Shown here: positions 16,845 to 24,873 of the stretch, one piece after another
How positions within the stretch are numbered: the first letter of the stretch is position 1
Layout: each line of letters starts with the position of its first letter
NCBI RefSeq assembly: GCF_903969135.1
Contig: NZ_LR824569.1
Location: forward strand, 1 to 64,000
Length of the DNA stretch: 64,000 nt
Reading direction: 5' to 3'
Origin: Chryseobacterium sp. JV274
GTDB lineage: Bacteria; Bacteroidota; Bacteroidia; Flavobacteriales; Weeksellaceae
Translations under genes and position numbers: made by a program
The notes under the pieces: generated by a model
Database searches by the model: none
Told to the model about the DNA's origin: nothing
What the model saw: the letters and a program-made list of their open reading frames with translations, nothing else

Positions 16845-17177
16845 TTAATGTGATGAAGACACTGCCTTCAAGCCTACCACAGAGCCAATAAGCGTTACAA
16901 TAAAGAACACTCTCCAAAAACTTACAGGATCTTTAAAGAAAATAATTCCCATTAAAGCCGTTCCTACAGCGCCTATTCCTGTCCATACCGCATAAGCTGT
17001 TCCGATAGGTAAGGTCTGAGTAGCTTTGATCAGCAGAAGCATGCTGATAGTCATTGTGATCAGGAAGCCTGTATACCACAGGTACATCTCAGTTCCTGAT
17101 GTTTCTTTTGCCTTTCCCAGACATGATGCAAAGGCAACTTCAAATAATCCCGCGATAACTAATATTAACCAATTCAT
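16845..17177 (-). CDS. Small multidrug resistance family transporter, Gdx/SugE-like
   Basis: A 110-residue four-helix inner-membrane protein. Glu13 in the first helix (LVIAGLFEVAFA) is the proton/substrate-coupling residue of SMR proteins. The motif GTAYAVWTGIGAVG is shared by the family, and the overall sequence is closer to SugE (Gdx), the guanidinium exporters, than to EmrE. Gdx proteins work as dual-topology dimers, consistent with a single gene here. No guanidine riboswitch fold was seen upstream. A Crp-type regulator lies 232 bases upstream on the same strand. Confidence 0.88.
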   Translation of the reverse strand: MNWLILVIAGLFEVAFASCLGKAKETSGTEMYLWYTGFLITMTISMLLLIKATQTLPIGTAYAVWTGIGAVGTALMGIIFFKDPVSFWRVFFIVTLIGSVVGLKAVSSSH

Positions 17178-17267
17178 TTTTTTAAATTTTTCTACGGCAA
17201 AGTTCAGAATTTGAAAGGAGAAAAAATTTTACAATTGTTAAAAAATGAAAATGTAGAGAGAGTAAGA

Positions 17268-17399
17268 AAGGAAGATGGAGGCTGGAAGAAAGAAGTTATG
17301 ATAGCCTATTAAGAAATCTTGCTCAATTTTATTAATTAATGGGAATGCTTAGTAGTTATCATATGAGAAAATAACTTCCATCCTCCAGCTTCCATTCTC
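17268..17399. repeat. Degenerate inverted repeat, GGAAG(A/C)TGGAGG type
   Basis: GGAAGATGGAGGCTGGAAG with a following GAAGTTAT near 17270-17300 is mirrored by ATAACTTCCATCCTCCAGCT near 17370-17391. The arms match over about 25 bases with gaps, around an AT-rich centre. A dispersed palindromic repeat is likely. Confidence 0.5.
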
Positions 17400-17409
17400 A
17401 AAATCGGAA

Positions 17410-17973
17410 TTACTTTATTTCCGCCCGTATCCTGCTCAAACTCACCTGGGTAATGCCCAGATACGAAGCAATATACCCCAATTGAACTCTTTTAAGCAAA
17501 TCAGGTTGATAGGCTATAATATCCTTATAACGCTCCAAAGATGTTTTGAACTGTCTGGAAATAATCAGTTCTTCAGATTTTATCATCTCGGCTTCCGCTA
17601 GTTTTCGGCCCCAGTTGGCAATATGGATGTCTTCATTAAACAGTTTTCTGAGGCTTTCTGTTTCCATTCTGTACAGATCGCAGTCTTCCAGTAGTTCGAT
17701 GCTTTCATAACCGGGTTTGTCCTCCACATAGCTTTTCATAGAAAGAATGCACTGCCCTTCACTTCCAAACCAGAAGGTAATATCATTATCAGCCGTTGAA
17801 GAATAGGCACGCGCGATCCCTTTGCGGATAAAGTAGAGATAAGGAATCACCTTATCAGCTTCCATCAGGCAAAAACCTTTAGGATGAGAAATTTCAGTGA
17901 TGTGCTCTTTTAAACTGTTTTTTGATGTTTCAGGCAGGATGTAAATCTGATCGAGAATCTGGTCTATATTCAT
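17410..17973 (-). CDS. Crp/Fnr family transcriptional regulator
   Basis: A 187-residue protein with an N-terminal cNMP-binding-like beta-roll (GFCLMEADKVIPYLYFIRKGIARAY) and a short C-terminal winged helix (YIASYLGITQVSLSRIRAEI). The cyclic-nucleotide motif RxA/S is not evident, and there is no Fnr-type cysteine set, so the ligand is unknown. Proteins of this type are common in Bacteroidota next to transporters. The SMR gene lies downstream on the same strand but 232 bases away, past a repeat, so regulation of it is only a possibility. Confidence 0.85.
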   Translation of the reverse strand: MNIDQILDQIYILPETSKNSLKEHITEISHPKGFCLMEADKVIPYLYFIRKGIARAYSSTADNDITFWFGSEGQCILSMKSYVEDKPGYESIELLEDCDLYRMETESLRKLFNEDIHIANWGRKLAEAEMIKSEELIISRQFKTSLERYKDIIAYQPDLLKRVQLGYIASYLGITQVSLSRIRAEIK

Positions 17974-18223
17974 AAAGATGAATTCTAATATTCAAAAATA
18001 TTAGTTTTAAGTAATGCAATACAAAATTATTTTATGGTTTTTGCAGAAAACAGAACTGGCAGGCTGGCTATGAAGTTAAAGCATTGATTGAAAAGGCCTG
18101 AGTTTGTGATTAAACCTAATATATATTCCTTAAATCCTTTTTTAAAACGAATGTAAAATCCAATAACTCTCTTTTTTCTTTTAAAAATTGAGATTAACCG
18201 TAAAGACCAATTTTGTTTTAGTA

Positions 18224-18231
18224 ACTTTGCA
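18224..18231 (+). promoter_or_regulatory. -7 box of era
   Basis: TAACTTTG, 18 bases before the ATG. The rest of 17974-18223 is AT-rich with no feature I can support. Confidence 0.55.
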
Positions 18232-18249
18232 GTTCGTAATATTATTTTT

Positions 18250-19125
18250 ATGCACAAAGCTGGATTTGTAAATATAGTTGGAAAGCCCAATGCGGGAAAA
18301 TCGACCTTGCTCAACCAATTAATGGGTGAGAAATTGGCGATTGTAACGCAGAAAGCTCAGACAACCCGCCACAGAATTTTTGGTATTTATAATGAAGATG
18401 ACCTTCAGATCGTATTTTCTGATACTCCGGGAGTATTGGATCCAAAATACGGATTGCAGGAAAAAATGATGGATTTTGTAAAAGACTCTTTACAGGATGC
18501 CGATGTTTTCCTGTTTATTGTAGACGTTACCGACAAAGCGGAACCGTCAGAATTTTTAATTGATAAGCTGAATAAAATCCCTGTACCTGTACTTCTTTTA
18601 TTAAATAAAGTAGATCAGACTGATCAGGCAGGCCTTGAAAAATTAGTAGAAGACTGGCATAACAGAATTCCGAAAGCTGAAATTCTGCCTATTTCTGCTT
18701 TGAATGCTTTCAATACAGAGGTTATTTTACCTAAAATAAAATCTTTACTTCCTGAAAATCCTCCTTACTACGATAAAGATCAGTACACGGATAAGCCTGA
18801 AAGATTCTTTGTAAACGAAGCAATACGTGAGAAAATCCTTTTGAATTATGATAAGGAAATTCCATATTCGGTAGAAGTAGTGACTGAGCAGTTCAAAGAG
18901 AAAGAAGGAATTATCTTCATAGATTCTATTATTTATGTGGAAAGAGATACTCAGAAAGGAATTATTATCGGGCACAAAGGAGAAGCAATCAAGAAAGTGG
19001 GAACTGAAGCAAGATTAGATCTGGAAAAGTTTTTCACCAAAAAAATTCATTTAAACTTATTTGTAAAAGTGAAAAAAGACTGGAGAAAGAACGACAGAGA
19101 TCTTAAAAATTTCGGTTACCGATAA
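18250..19125 (+). CDS. era: GTPase Era
   Basis: Assembly factor for the 30S ribosomal subunit, binding the 3' end of 16S rRNA. The 291 residues contain the G1 motif GKPNAGKST (11-19), G2 in the QTTRHRIFG region, G3 DTPG, G4 NKVD and a C-terminal KH RNA-binding domain with GHKGEAIKKVG. The length and the KH domain distinguish it from other TrmE-Era GTPases. It has its own promoter-like box and is followed 66 bases later by a DoxX gene. Confidence 0.97.
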   Translation: MHKAGFVNIVGKPNAGKSTLLNQLMGEKLAIVTQKAQTTRHRIFGIYNEDDLQIVFSDTPGVLDPKYGLQEKMMDFVKDSLQDADVFLFIVDVTDKAEPSEFLIDKLNKIPVPVLLLLNKVDQTDQAGLEKLVEDWHNRIPKAEILPISALNAFNTEVILPKIKSLLPENPPYYDKDQYTDKPERFFVNEAIREKILLNYDKEIPYSVEVVTEQFKEKEGIIFIDSIIYVERDTQKGIIIGHKGEAIKKVGTEARLDLEKFFTKKIHLNLFVKVKKDWRKNDRDLKNFGYR

Positions 19126-19191
19126 ACTAAAACGGCTGTAACCCCGTTGTATTAAAAGATTTTTATTACCTTAGTATAAATTTTTTAGTAA

Positions 19192-19620
19192 ATGAACTAT
19201 AATAATTCAAATTGGAGCTCAATACCTAAAGATATTATTTTATTAGCAGTGAGAGTATTTGTTGGTTTTGCAATGCTGTCTCATGGCTTTCCAAAACTTC
19301 AGATGCTGTTGGCGGGCGGTAAAATTGAATTTTTCGATTTTATGGGACTCGGGCCTCAGATATCTTTGATTCTTACGGTTTTTGCTGAATTTGTTTGTTC
19401 AATACTCCTTATATTAGGGCTTTTTACAAGAGTTGCTTTAGGTTTTCTGATTTTTACCATGATCATTGCTGCTTTTGCAGTACATGGCGCAGATCCTTTT
19501 GAGAAAAGAGAAATGGCGCTAATCTATCTTTCCGTTTATCTTTTGCTCATGGTAATAGGAGCTGGAAAAGTTTCGGTGGATCATATGATAGAAAGAAGAA
19601 AAAGAGCTTCAGACTGGTAA
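19192..19620 (+). CDS. DoxX family membrane protein
   Basis: A 142-residue integral membrane protein with four hydrophobic helices. The first carries AVRVFVGFAMLSHGFPKL, the DoxX hallmark, and later segments (ILTVFAEFVCSILLILGLFTRVAL) complete the fold. Some DoxX proteins act with thiosulfate oxidation or redox enzymes, but most have no assigned function. It follows era with no clear promoter of its own and ends before a terminator. Confidence 0.8.
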   Translation: MNYNNSNWSSIPKDIILLAVRVFVGFAMLSHGFPKLQMLLAGGKIEFFDFMGLGPQISLILTVFAEFVCSILLILGLFTRVALGFLIFTMIIAAFAVHGADPFEKREMALIYLSVYLLLMVIGAGKVSVDHMIERRKRASDW

Positions 19621-19651
19621 TCTTACAATAAAAACAATACACAATAAAAAG

Positions 19652-19684
19652 AAAGGCACTTCAGAAAATGAGGTGCCTTTTCTG
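19652..19684 (+). terminator. Terminator after doxX
   Basis: AAAGGCAC (19652-19659) / GTGCCTTT (19673-19680) then TTCT. It also ends next to the minus-strand peptide gene. Confidence 0.7.
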
Positions 19685-19687
19685 TTC

Positions 19688-19840
19688 TTAATAATTGCAG
19701 TTAGGTAAGCATTCCCAGATAGGAGCACCGCTTGGAGTTTTTCCTACTCTGCAAGCCATGTATCCTGGATCACATAATGGTGCATTTCCTCCTTTAATTG
19801 TTTTCAAATTGCTCTTTGATAATTTTCTTAAATTTTTCAT
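19688..19840 (-). CDS. GG-leader bacteriocin-like peptide, 50 residues
   Basis: Found by reading the gap between doxX and the S9 peptidase. The leader MKNLRKLSKSNLKTIKGG is the Bacteroidota bacteriocin-like leader, with KxLxKxxLKxIxGG spacing. The double glycine at 17-18 is a processing site for C39-type peptidase transporters. The core is 32 residues with four Cys (23, 30, 44 and 48) plus Pro, Trp and Tyr. The start ATG (19838-19840) is preceded by an A-rich leader and a promoter-like pair. No peptidase transporter or modification enzyme lies in this window, so export would depend on genes elsewhere. Function (bacteriocin, signal or other) is not known. Confidence 0.75.
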   Translation of the reverse strand: MKNLRKLSKSNLKTIKGGNAPLCDPGYMACRVGKTPSGAPIWECLPNCNY

Positions 19841-19859
19841 ACTATTTTAATTTGTAAGA

Positions 19860-19892
19860 TAAAAGTAATGAAAAAATAAATATGACACCAAA
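19860..19892 (-). promoter_or_regulatory. Promoter candidate for the GG-leader peptide
   Basis: On the minus strand TTTG (19889-19892) is followed after 21 bases by TACTTTTA (19860-19867), one base off the -7 consensus, 19 bases before the ATG. Confidence 0.5.
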
Positions 19893-19958
19893 AAGAGTCT
19901 TATTTTTTAGTGTTAGAAATTTGTTAAAATTTACTACATTCGTAGAAAATGAATTTAT

Positions 19959-22361
19959 ATGAAGATAAAACTGACTATTTGCCTTTTGGCATTTCTCAAT
20001 TTTTATGATGCTCAGGAAAATATTACTTACCAGAAACCTTCTGCTGAGATTTTAAAATTGGCAGATTATCAAAGACCTCCAAGTGTTCTGATGAACAGCA
20101 AAAAAGACTGGGTAGTTTTTACTTATCGTCCAACATATAAAACACTGGAAGATCTCAGCCAGAGTGAAATGAAGCTTGGTGGGCTTAGAATCAATCCGGT
20201 TACCAATATCTCAAGCAGTATGACCTACTCAAATAATCTGAAAATCAGAAAGATCAATGATAAAAATGAGATTCAGGTAAAAAACCTGCCTTCCAATCCG
20301 AAAATTGCCTATGTTTCGTTTTCGCCGGATGAAAAGAAACTGGCTTTTACCAATACAACAAATAAAGGAGTAGAGCTTTGGATGGTAGATATGGAAACAG
20401 CTTCTGCAAAAAAAATTACAGCTGATAATCTGAATGCCAACTTGGGAATGCCTTACGTATGGTATAATGACTCTCAAAGTTTCCTGATCAGAACACTTCC
20501 ACAAAACAGACCCGCTCTTATAGATGCAGCCAAAGACCTTCCAACAGGCCCGATTGTTTCAACGGCGGATGGTAAAGTTTCTCAGAACAGAACTTATCAG
20601 GATCTTTTGAAAAACCCTCAGGACGAAAAAAACTTTGAAACACTTACTGCCTCTGAAATTTATAATGTAGATCTTACAGGAAATCTTAAGAAATTAAAAG
20701 ATCAGGATATGTATGCCGGCTTGAGTTTTTCTCCAGACGGAAATTATCTGATGGCTACAACCATTAAAAAGCCGTTTTCCTATATCGTTCCGCTCAACAG
20801 GTTTCCATCAACAACGGTTATATATGATATGAAAGGAAATGCTGTAAAAACAGTGAATGAAGTTCCTTTGAATGAAATCATGCCGAAAGGGTTCTCCTCT
20901 GTAAGAACCGGAAAAAGAGATATGGCATGGAGAAGTGATGCTCCTGCTACTCTTACCTTTGCTGAAGCTTTGGATGGAGGAGATCAGTCTAAAACAGCGG
21001 ACTACAGAGACGAAATATTTACCTGGGAAGCCCCATTTGCAGCAGCTCCAAAATCTTTCTTCAAAACAAAGCAGAGATATGATGATGTAGTTTGGACTAA
21101 TGATCATTATGCTATTGTTTCTGAAGGCTGGTATGACACAAGAAATACAAAATCTTACCTTATAGATACTAATAACGGGGAATCTAAAGTTTTTGATGAC
21201 AGAAATTATCAGGATGTTTACAGTGATCCTGGAAATTTTAACACAACGAAAAACCAATATGGAAGATATGTAATAGATATGAAAGGAGGAAAAGCTTACC
21301 TGATCGGAGATGGATTTACTAAAGACGGACAGCATCCTTTTATTGATGAAATGGATGTGAAATCACTGAAAAAGAAAAGACTTTATACCTCTAATGTAAA
21401 AAACGGTAAAGAAGAGATTATTGATATTCTTAATGCTTCAAAGGGTGAAATTCTTACTACTCAACAGTCACCAAGTCTTTATCCTAATTATTTCAAAAAG
21501 AATATTAAATCTAATAAGGCAGAAGCTGTAACTAACTTCGCAAACCCCTTTGAAAGTATCAAAGACGTTTACAAAGAAGTGATTACTTACAAAAGAAATG
21601 ATGGGGTGACTTTAACGGGAACTCTTTATCTTCCTGCCAATTACGACAGAAAAGCGAAAAAAGAGAAGCTTCCGTTGCTGATTTGGGCATATCCTACCGA
21701 ATATAAAGATAAAAATACAGCAGGACAGAATACCCAAAATCCTAACGACTTTACATTCCCGTATTACGGATCTTTTGTATACTGGACCACTAAAGGATAT
21801 GCTGTTCTGGATGATGCTGCTTTCCCGATTATTGGGGAAGGAAAAACAGAGCCTAATGATACTTTCATCCCTCAGTTGGTAGCAAATGCTGCTGCGGCAA
21901 TTGATGCAGTGGATCATCTGGGATATATTGACAGGAAGAAAGTAGCTGTAGGAGGACATTCTTACGGTGCTTTTATGACTGCAAACCTTTTGACACATTC
22001 AAACCTTTTTGCATGTGGTATTGCAAGAAGTGGAGCTTACAACAGAACTTTGACGCCATTCGGATTCCAGAGTGAGCAGAGAAATTACTGGGATGTTCCG
22101 GAGATTTACAACACAATGTCTCCGTTTATGAATGCTGATAAAATGAAAACACCGCTTCTTCTGATTCACGGTGATGCAGATAACAACCCCGGAACTTTCA
22201 CCTTACAGACTGAAAGATACTTCCAGGCATTGAAAAATCTGGGTGCTCCGGTAAAAATGGTTCTTCTTCCAAAAGAAGCCCACGGATATCAGGCTAAAGA
22301 AAATATCTTACACCTTTTATGGGAACAGGATCAGTTTCTTGAAAAGTGTTTGAAGAAATAA
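19959..22361 (+). CDS. S9 family serine peptidase (prolyl oligopeptidase fold), secreted
   Basis: An 800-residue protein with a signal peptide (KIKLTICLLAFLNFYDAQ), an N-terminal beta-propeller of about 540 residues (repeated SFSPDEKKLAF, LSFSPDGNYLMA) and a C-terminal alpha/beta-hydrolase domain. The nucleophile is Ser668 in GGHSYGAF; the acid is in HGDADNNPGT and the base in KEAHGYQ. It resembles S9D glutamyl endopeptidase-like enzymes more than classical dipeptidyl peptidase IV. It probably degrades peptides in the periplasm. A 13-bp perfect terminator follows. Confidence 0.9.
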   Translation: MKIKLTICLLAFLNFYDAQENITYQKPSAEILKLADYQRPPSVLMNSKKDWVVFTYRPTYKTLEDLSQSEMKLGGLRINPVTNISSSMTYSNNLKIRKINDKNEIQVKNLPSNPKIAYVSFSPDEKKLAFTNTTNKGVELWMVDMETASAKKITADNLNANLGMPYVWYNDSQSFLIRTLPQNRPALIDAAKDLPTGPIVSTADGKVSQNRTYQDLLKNPQDEKNFETLTASEIYNVDLTGNLKKLKDQDMYAGLSFSPDGNYLMATTIKKPFSYIVPLNRFPSTTVIYDMKGNAVKTVNEVPLNEIMPKGFSSVRTGKRDMAWRSDAPATLTFAEALDGGDQSKTADYRDEIFTWEAPFAAAPKSFFKTKQRYDDVVWTNDHYAIVSEGWYDTRNTKSYLIDTNNGESKVFDDRNYQDVYSDPGNFNTTKNQYGRYVIDMKGGKAYLIGDGFTKDGQHPFIDEMDVKSLKKKRLYTSNVKNGKEEIIDILNASKGEILTTQQSPSLYPNYFKKNIKSNKAEAVTNFANPFESIKDVYKEVITYKRNDGVTLTGTLYLPANYDRKAKKEKLPLLIWAYPTEYKDKNTAGQNTQNPNDFTFPYYGSFVYWTTKGYAVLDDAAFPIIGEGKTEPNDTFIPQLVANAAAAIDAVDHLGYIDRKKVAVGGHSYGAFMTANLLTHSNLFACGIARSGAYNRTLTPFGFQSEQRNYWDVPEIYNTMSPFMNADKMKTPLLLIHGDADNNPGTFTLQTERYFQALKNLGAPVKMVLLPKEAHGYQAKENILHLLWEQDQFLEKCLKK

Positions 22362-22365
22362 ATTA

Positions 22366-22403
22366 CAAAAGAGACTGTTTATCACAAACAGTCTCTTTTT
22401 TTG
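22366..22403 (+). terminator. Terminator of the S9 peptidase gene
   Basis: Perfect stem AAAGAGACTGTTT (22368-22380) / AAACAGTCTCTTT (22386-22398) with T-run. Confidence 0.9.
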
Positions 22404-22532
22404 ATTAAAAAATATAATAAGGAAGTTAAAGGTATTAATTAAAACTTTATAGAACATCGCACTAAGCTTTTACTTAAAGCGCGACTCATCTTAATAATCT
22501 TACTTTCTTAATAGACCTTAATGGTTGAAATA

Positions 22533-23222
22533 TTAAAGATGTTTCAGGATTTCATCAACACTCTTAAGCTCCATAAAATTCGGATGCTCCAGATTGACAT
22601 CATGCTGTTCATGACTCCATGTGACATGATAAGGAATATGAGCTGCAAAACCTCCGATTTCCAATACCGGCAGAACGTCTGATTTTATAGAATTTCCGAG
22701 CATCAGGAAGTTTTCGGGTTTGCAGTCCAGATGTTTCAGAAGTTTTTTATAATCATTTTCTTTTTTATCACTCATGATCTCGATATGATGGAAATAGTCC
22801 TGTAATCCTGAATTTTTCAATTTACGCTCCTGATCCAGAAGATCTCCTTTTGTAGCCACAACCAGTCTGTATTTTCCCTTTAACCTTTCAAGAGTCTCTG
22901 TAACTCCATCTAATAGTTCAATAGGTTTTTGAAGAAGTTTCTGACCCAGCTGGATAGTTTTGTTTACCAGCTCCAACGAAGCAGTGTTATTGGATACCCT
23001 GCCAATGGTTTCAATCATACAAAGCATAAATCCTTTTACTCCATAACCGTACAGATGGAGATTCTGCATTTCTGTTTTAAATAATTCCTGTGATACCGAA
23101 TGTTGTGGAAGATAATCCTCAAGCAGCATACAGAACTCTTTTTCTGCCTCCTGAAAATAAGGTTCATTAATCCAAAGAGTATCATCTGCATCAAAGGCAA
23201 TCGTAGTAATATGATTATTCAT
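22533..23222 (-). CDS. HAD family hydrolase
   Basis: A 229-residue haloacid-dehalogenase-type phosphatase. The nucleophile motif is AFDADDTLWINEPYF (a DxDxT core), then VVATKGDLLDQERKL for motif II/III and LMLGNSIKSDVLPVL, where GNSxxSD is motif IV. A helical C1 cap follows the first motif. Substrate unknown. I take the ATG at 23222 as start; an upstream in-frame TTG would only add nine unconserved residues. It is divergent from a Crp-type regulator 76 bases away, which may control it. Confidence 0.85.
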   Translation of the reverse strand: MNNHITTIAFDADDTLWINEPYFQEAEKEFCMLLEDYLPQHSVSQELFKTEMQNLHLYGYGVKGFMLCMIETIGRVSNNTASLELVNKTIQLGQKLLQKPIELLDGVTETLERLKGKYRLVVATKGDLLDQERKLKNSGLQDYFHHIEIMSDKKENDYKKLLKHLDCKPENFLMLGNSIKSDVLPVLEIGGFAAHIPYHVTWSHEQHDVNLEHPNFMELKSVDEILKHL

Positions 23223-23298
23223 TTTTGTTTTGTAATTTTCTGTTCGCAAAATTCAGTATAAAAATTCAATAAGCAAAGGACATTTGTCCCGGGTAAAT

Positions 23299-23862
23299 AT
23301 GTTAAGGACAAATCAGACATTTTTAAACTATCTTGACGAGCTGTATGAAAAACAGAAGGGTAGTGATGATATTACATTAAAATCTTTTTCTGCAGGGAAT
23401 AAAATATTAATACAGGATCATCAGCCTTCCCATGTAATGTTGATTAAAAAAGGGATTGTCAAATGTTATTTCGTTGAAGAGAACGGGAAAGAATATATTG
23501 TAGAATTTCTCGGAAGTGGGGAAGTGATAGGAGAAGTGGAGCTTATTAAGAATATAAACTGTCTGTGTACTATTGAAACGCTCACAGAAGCTACGGTGTA
23601 TGCCGTAAAGATTCCTGCTTTCAGGTCTTTGATTAAAAACGATCTTGTCCTAAACAATCTTCTTTTAGAGTCTTTCGCGGAACGGATTATCAATACTTCC
23701 AGCAGGGCTTCTTATCAGCAGTTATATACAGTAGAACATACTTTAAAACAGCTGTTGCAAATGCAGTCTAAGCAGGATATTCAGATATCAAAAGAAGATA
23801 TGGCGGCCTATCTCGGAATCACAGTAAGGAGCTTGAATAGAATCTTGAAGGATTTGAAATAG
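23299..23862 (+). CDS. Crp/Fnr family transcriptional regulator
   Basis: A 187-residue regulator. It has a cNMP-binding-like roll (KILIQDHQPSHVMLIKKGIV, GSGEVIGEVELIKN) and a C-terminal winged helix with ISKEDMAAYLGITVRSLNRI. No Fnr-type cysteine cluster. The ATG at 23299 is preferred over the TTG at 23284. It is divergent from the HAD gene, so the 76-base gap probably holds both promoters. Confidence 0.85.
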   Translation: MLRTNQTFLNYLDELYEKQKGSDDITLKSFSAGNKILIQDHQPSHVMLIKKGIVKCYFVEENGKEYIVEFLGSGEVIGEVELIKNINCLCTIETLTEATVYAVKIPAFRSLIKNDLVLNNLLLESFAERIINTSSRASYQQLYTVEHTLKQLLQMQSKQDIQISKEDMAAYLGITVRSLNRILKDLK

Positions 23863-24209
23863 TTTTGTTTGGAAAATTGCAAAGACTCAAAGTTTTTTTT
23901 AATTCCTATTTTTAATTTTAATACACAGGAAAATCAAATATTTTCAGCAAGTTGAAGAAATTGTGCCCTTCTTTTTAATTATAATCTGCTTAATTAGTAA
24001 GTGATTAAAAAATAAACACTGTTCAATTTTATCAGAGATAAAATCTTTGCGCCTTAAAAATATTAGATCTTTCAATTCCATTGCGCCTTTGCGTATTCTA
24101 ATAGGATTTTTTTTAAAGATTAATAATATTTTCAAGGGGTTGTTTGTTGTAAATATTAAAATTTGATAATTTGCGTATGATTTAAATGGGGTGTGTTTTA
24201 AAAATTTAT
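23863..24209. other. Gap of about 350 bases with degenerate GCGCCTTTGCG words
   Basis: No coding sequence. Contains AAAGACTCAAAG, TTTGCGCCTTAAAA and TTGCGCCTTTGCGTA, diverged copies of one low-complexity intergenic motif, in an AT-rich context. Confidence 0.5.
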
Positions 24210-24217
24210 TATTTTTG
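24210..24217 (+). promoter_or_regulatory. -7 box of the GNAT gene
   Basis: TATTTTTG, 26 bases before the ATG. Confidence 0.5.
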
Positions 24218-24243
24218 TATAAAATTAGGTTGAATATTCATCA

Positions 24244-24747
24244 ATGGAAAAATTAAAGTTCAGAAATGCTGAGTTGGCAGATTTAAATAAAATCGTAGCC
24301 ATATATAATTCAACAATTGCTTCAAGAATGGTTACTGCAGATATGGAAGAAGTCTCTGTAGAAAGCAAACTAAAGTGGTTTGAAGAACATAATCCTCAGA
24401 CAAGACCACTTTGGGTGGTTGAAGATGAACAAAGTGACATTATCGGATGGGTAAGCTTCAGTTCATTCCATGAGAGAGCAGCATACAACGGAACGGTGGA
24501 AGTAAGCATTTATCTGGATGAAACCTGCAGAGGAAAAGGATATGGTAAAACAATTCTTCAGTACTGTATTGATAATGCAGGGAAATTCGGAGTGAAAAAT
24601 CTTGTAGCTCTCATTTTCCTTCATAATGAGCCAAGTTTGAAACTGTTCAGGCATTTCGGATTTGAAGATTGGGGAAGCCTTCCTAATGTAGCCATTCTGG
24701 ATGGCGTTGAGAGAAGTCTGAAGATTTTAGGAAAGAGAATAGATTGA
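24244..24747 (+). CDS. GNAT family N-acetyltransferase
   Basis: A 167-residue cytosolic acetyltransferase. Acetyl-CoA pyrophosphate-binding loop RGKGYGKTIL, preceded by VEVSIYLDETC and followed by LVALIFLHNEPSLKLFRHFGFEDWG. The whole pattern resembles phosphinothricin/methionine sulfoximine acetyltransferases, suggesting small amino-acid-like substrates, but the specificity is not certain. Stand-alone gene with its own -7 box. Confidence 0.83.
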   Translation: MEKLKFRNAELADLNKIVAIYNSTIASRMVTADMEEVSVESKLKWFEEHNPQTRPLWVVEDEQSDIIGWVSFSSFHERAAYNGTVEVSIYLDETCRGKGYGKTILQYCIDNAGKFGVKNLVALIFLHNEPSLKLFRHFGFEDWGSLPNVAILDGVERSLKILGKRID

Positions 24748-24832
24748 TGCACTTATATGGTAAAAAAATCTGCGTAATCAATAAGATCTGCGAGAGAATA
24801 TAGATCAATGCTTTATTACAAATTAACGAATA

Positions 24833-24872
24833 TAAAAAAAGCTGTTTCAAATACTGAAACAGCTTTTTTATT
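24833..24872. terminator. Bidirectional terminator between GNAT and MATE genes
   Basis: AAGCTGTTTCA / TGAAACAGCTT stem flanked by A7 and T6, serving the convergent genes on both strands. Confidence 0.88.
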
Positions 24873-24873
24873 T

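Noticed and set aside
17178..17260. Guanidine riboswitch upstream of the SMR exporter
   Set aside because: No conserved ACGR hairpins or other riboswitch core is visible in the short AT-rich leader.
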